Assembly: GCA_023151335.1 (NCBI GenBank)
Contig: JAKLJF010000419.1
Location: 1 to 5,130 of the forward strand
Direction of reading: 5' to 3'
From: Thermoanaerobaculia bacterium
Lineage (GTDB): Bacteria > Bacteroidota > Bacteroidia > Chitinophagales > Saprospiraceae
Length of the DNA stretch: 5,130 nt
This document shows positions 4,608-5,130 of this stretch, piece by piece. A program made the translations under genes and the position numbers. The notes below the pieces were generated by a model, which searched no databases, had not been told where the DNA came from, and saw only the letters and a list, made by a program, of their open reading frames with translations. The number at the start of each line of letters is the position of its first letter. Position 1 is the first letter of the stretch.

Positions 4608-5130
4608 ATGGCGAAGCCGATCATAAAAGACGCCGACTATTTGTCCGACCCCGATGAGTCGGCGTTGGCTGCCGCTTGTTGCAGGGGTGACAGTCGGGCT
4701 CAGCGTAAGTTGTGGGAGCGATATAAAAACCGGATGTATGGTGTCTGCTTGCGCTTTACAGCCACGGTCGAAGATGCCGAAGATGTATTGCAAGAGGGAT
4801 TCATTCAGGTGTTTCGCGACATCTGTCAGTACCGGGGAGAGGGCAGTTTGGAAGGTTGGGTGCGACGCATAATGGTCAGGACGGCTTTACAACATCTTCA
4901 AAAACAAGAGACCACGCTTGAACTGATTGATTTGGCTGTGTTGGAACACCTGCTCCTTGATGAGATAAAACCGGGAAAGATTGACGAGGAACCGGGTCGA
5001 TTAGTGCAAATACTCCAAAAACTGCCGCCTGGGTTTCGTGCCGTATTGAATTTATACGTCATCGAGGAGCGCAGCCACGAAGAAATCGCTCGCGAACTGG
5101 GCATTTCGGTCGGCACTTCCAAATCTCAAC
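4608..5130 (+). CDS. RNA polymerase ECF-type sigma factor, 3' end outside window
   Basis: 174 codons are present and the frame runs off the window. Residues about 32-98 are sigma-70 region 2: the core-binding helix is seen in LWERYKNRMYGVCLRF (35-50) and EDAEDVLQEGFIQVFRDI (55-72), and the -10-recognising part in GSLEGWVRRIMVRTALQHL (79-97). A short acidic linker follows. Region 4 begins at about 133: LPPGFRAVLNLYVIEERSHEEIA, then the helix-turn-helix ELGISVGTSKSQ (163-174), which would read the -35 element. Only the end of that helix and a short tail should be missing. There is no region 1.1 or 3, which defines the ECF group. ATG 4608 is fixed by an in-frame TAA three codons upstream. ECF factors usually direct a small envelope-stress or uptake regulon and are often followed by an anti-sigma gene, which would lie beyond the window. 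Confidence 0.95.
   Translation, partial: MAKPIIKDADYLSDPDESALAAACCRGDSRAQRKLWERYKNRMYGVCLRFTATVEDAEDVLQEGFIQVFRDICQYRGEGSLEGWVRRIMVRTALQHLQKQETTLELIDLAVLEHLLLDEIKPGKIDEEPGRLVQILQKLPPGFRAVLNLYVIEERSHEEIARELGISVGTSKSQ

Noticed and set aside
4654..4872. Alternative frames within the sigma factor (4654-4872 on +, 4512-4793 and 4898-5122 on -)
   Set aside because: The frame from 4608 carries sigma regions 2 and 4; the others are shadows.

Overview
The window most likely comes from a member of the Bacteroidota, probably a free-living Cytophagia/Saprospiria/Chitinophagia-type lineage of moderate GC. Four protein families point there: the short ribosomal protein THX, DUF2147 and DUF4783 secreted proteins, and a HYC_CC_PP-like protein. 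The tyrosine recombinase has the Bacteroidota-style Arm / SAM-like / catalytic layout. Shine-Dalgarno sites are poor, and TAnnTTTG-type -7 boxes lie in front of most transcription units. No database search was run, so families are called from remembered motifs.

Layout. Bases 1-80 look like the end of a small zinc-finger-tailed protein on the + strand. Bases 161-1021 (+) encode an unrecognised AT-rich protein with one N-terminal membrane anchor. A strong hairpin (1074-1112) separates it from a convergent tRNA-Gln(UUG) at 1124-1194 (-), which has a good promoter upstream. Next on the - strand come a secreted DUF2147 protein (1285-1707) and a 36-residue THX gene (1741-1851), probably one THX-DUF2147 transcript. 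A clean rho-independent terminator (1959-1991, -) closes the preceding unit, a secreted DUF4783 protein (2018-2407, -).

A repeat-rich 320-base control region (2408-2727) separates that gene from a divergent tyrosine site-specific recombinase (2728-3933, +). Downstream, an inverted repeat and two TACCTTTG boxes precede a HYC_CC_PP-like exported cysteine protein (4031-4456, +). A hairpin-bearing gap then leads to an ECF-type RNA polymerase sigma factor (4608 to the window end, +), truncated inside region 4.

How the parts relate. The - strand block (DUF4783, THX, DUF2147, tRNA-Gln) looks like ordinary housekeeping and envelope chromosome. The recombinase shows no recognisable mobile partner or attachment-site duplication in view. 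The HYC_CC_PP-like gene and the ECF sigma gene are codirectional and may belong to one envelope or metal-stress locus continuing past the window; that is inference. I found no convincing new biological system. The points most worth checking are the unknown anchored protein, the operator-like repeats before the recombinase and the HYC_CC_PP-like gene, and the recombinase's replaced second histidine.
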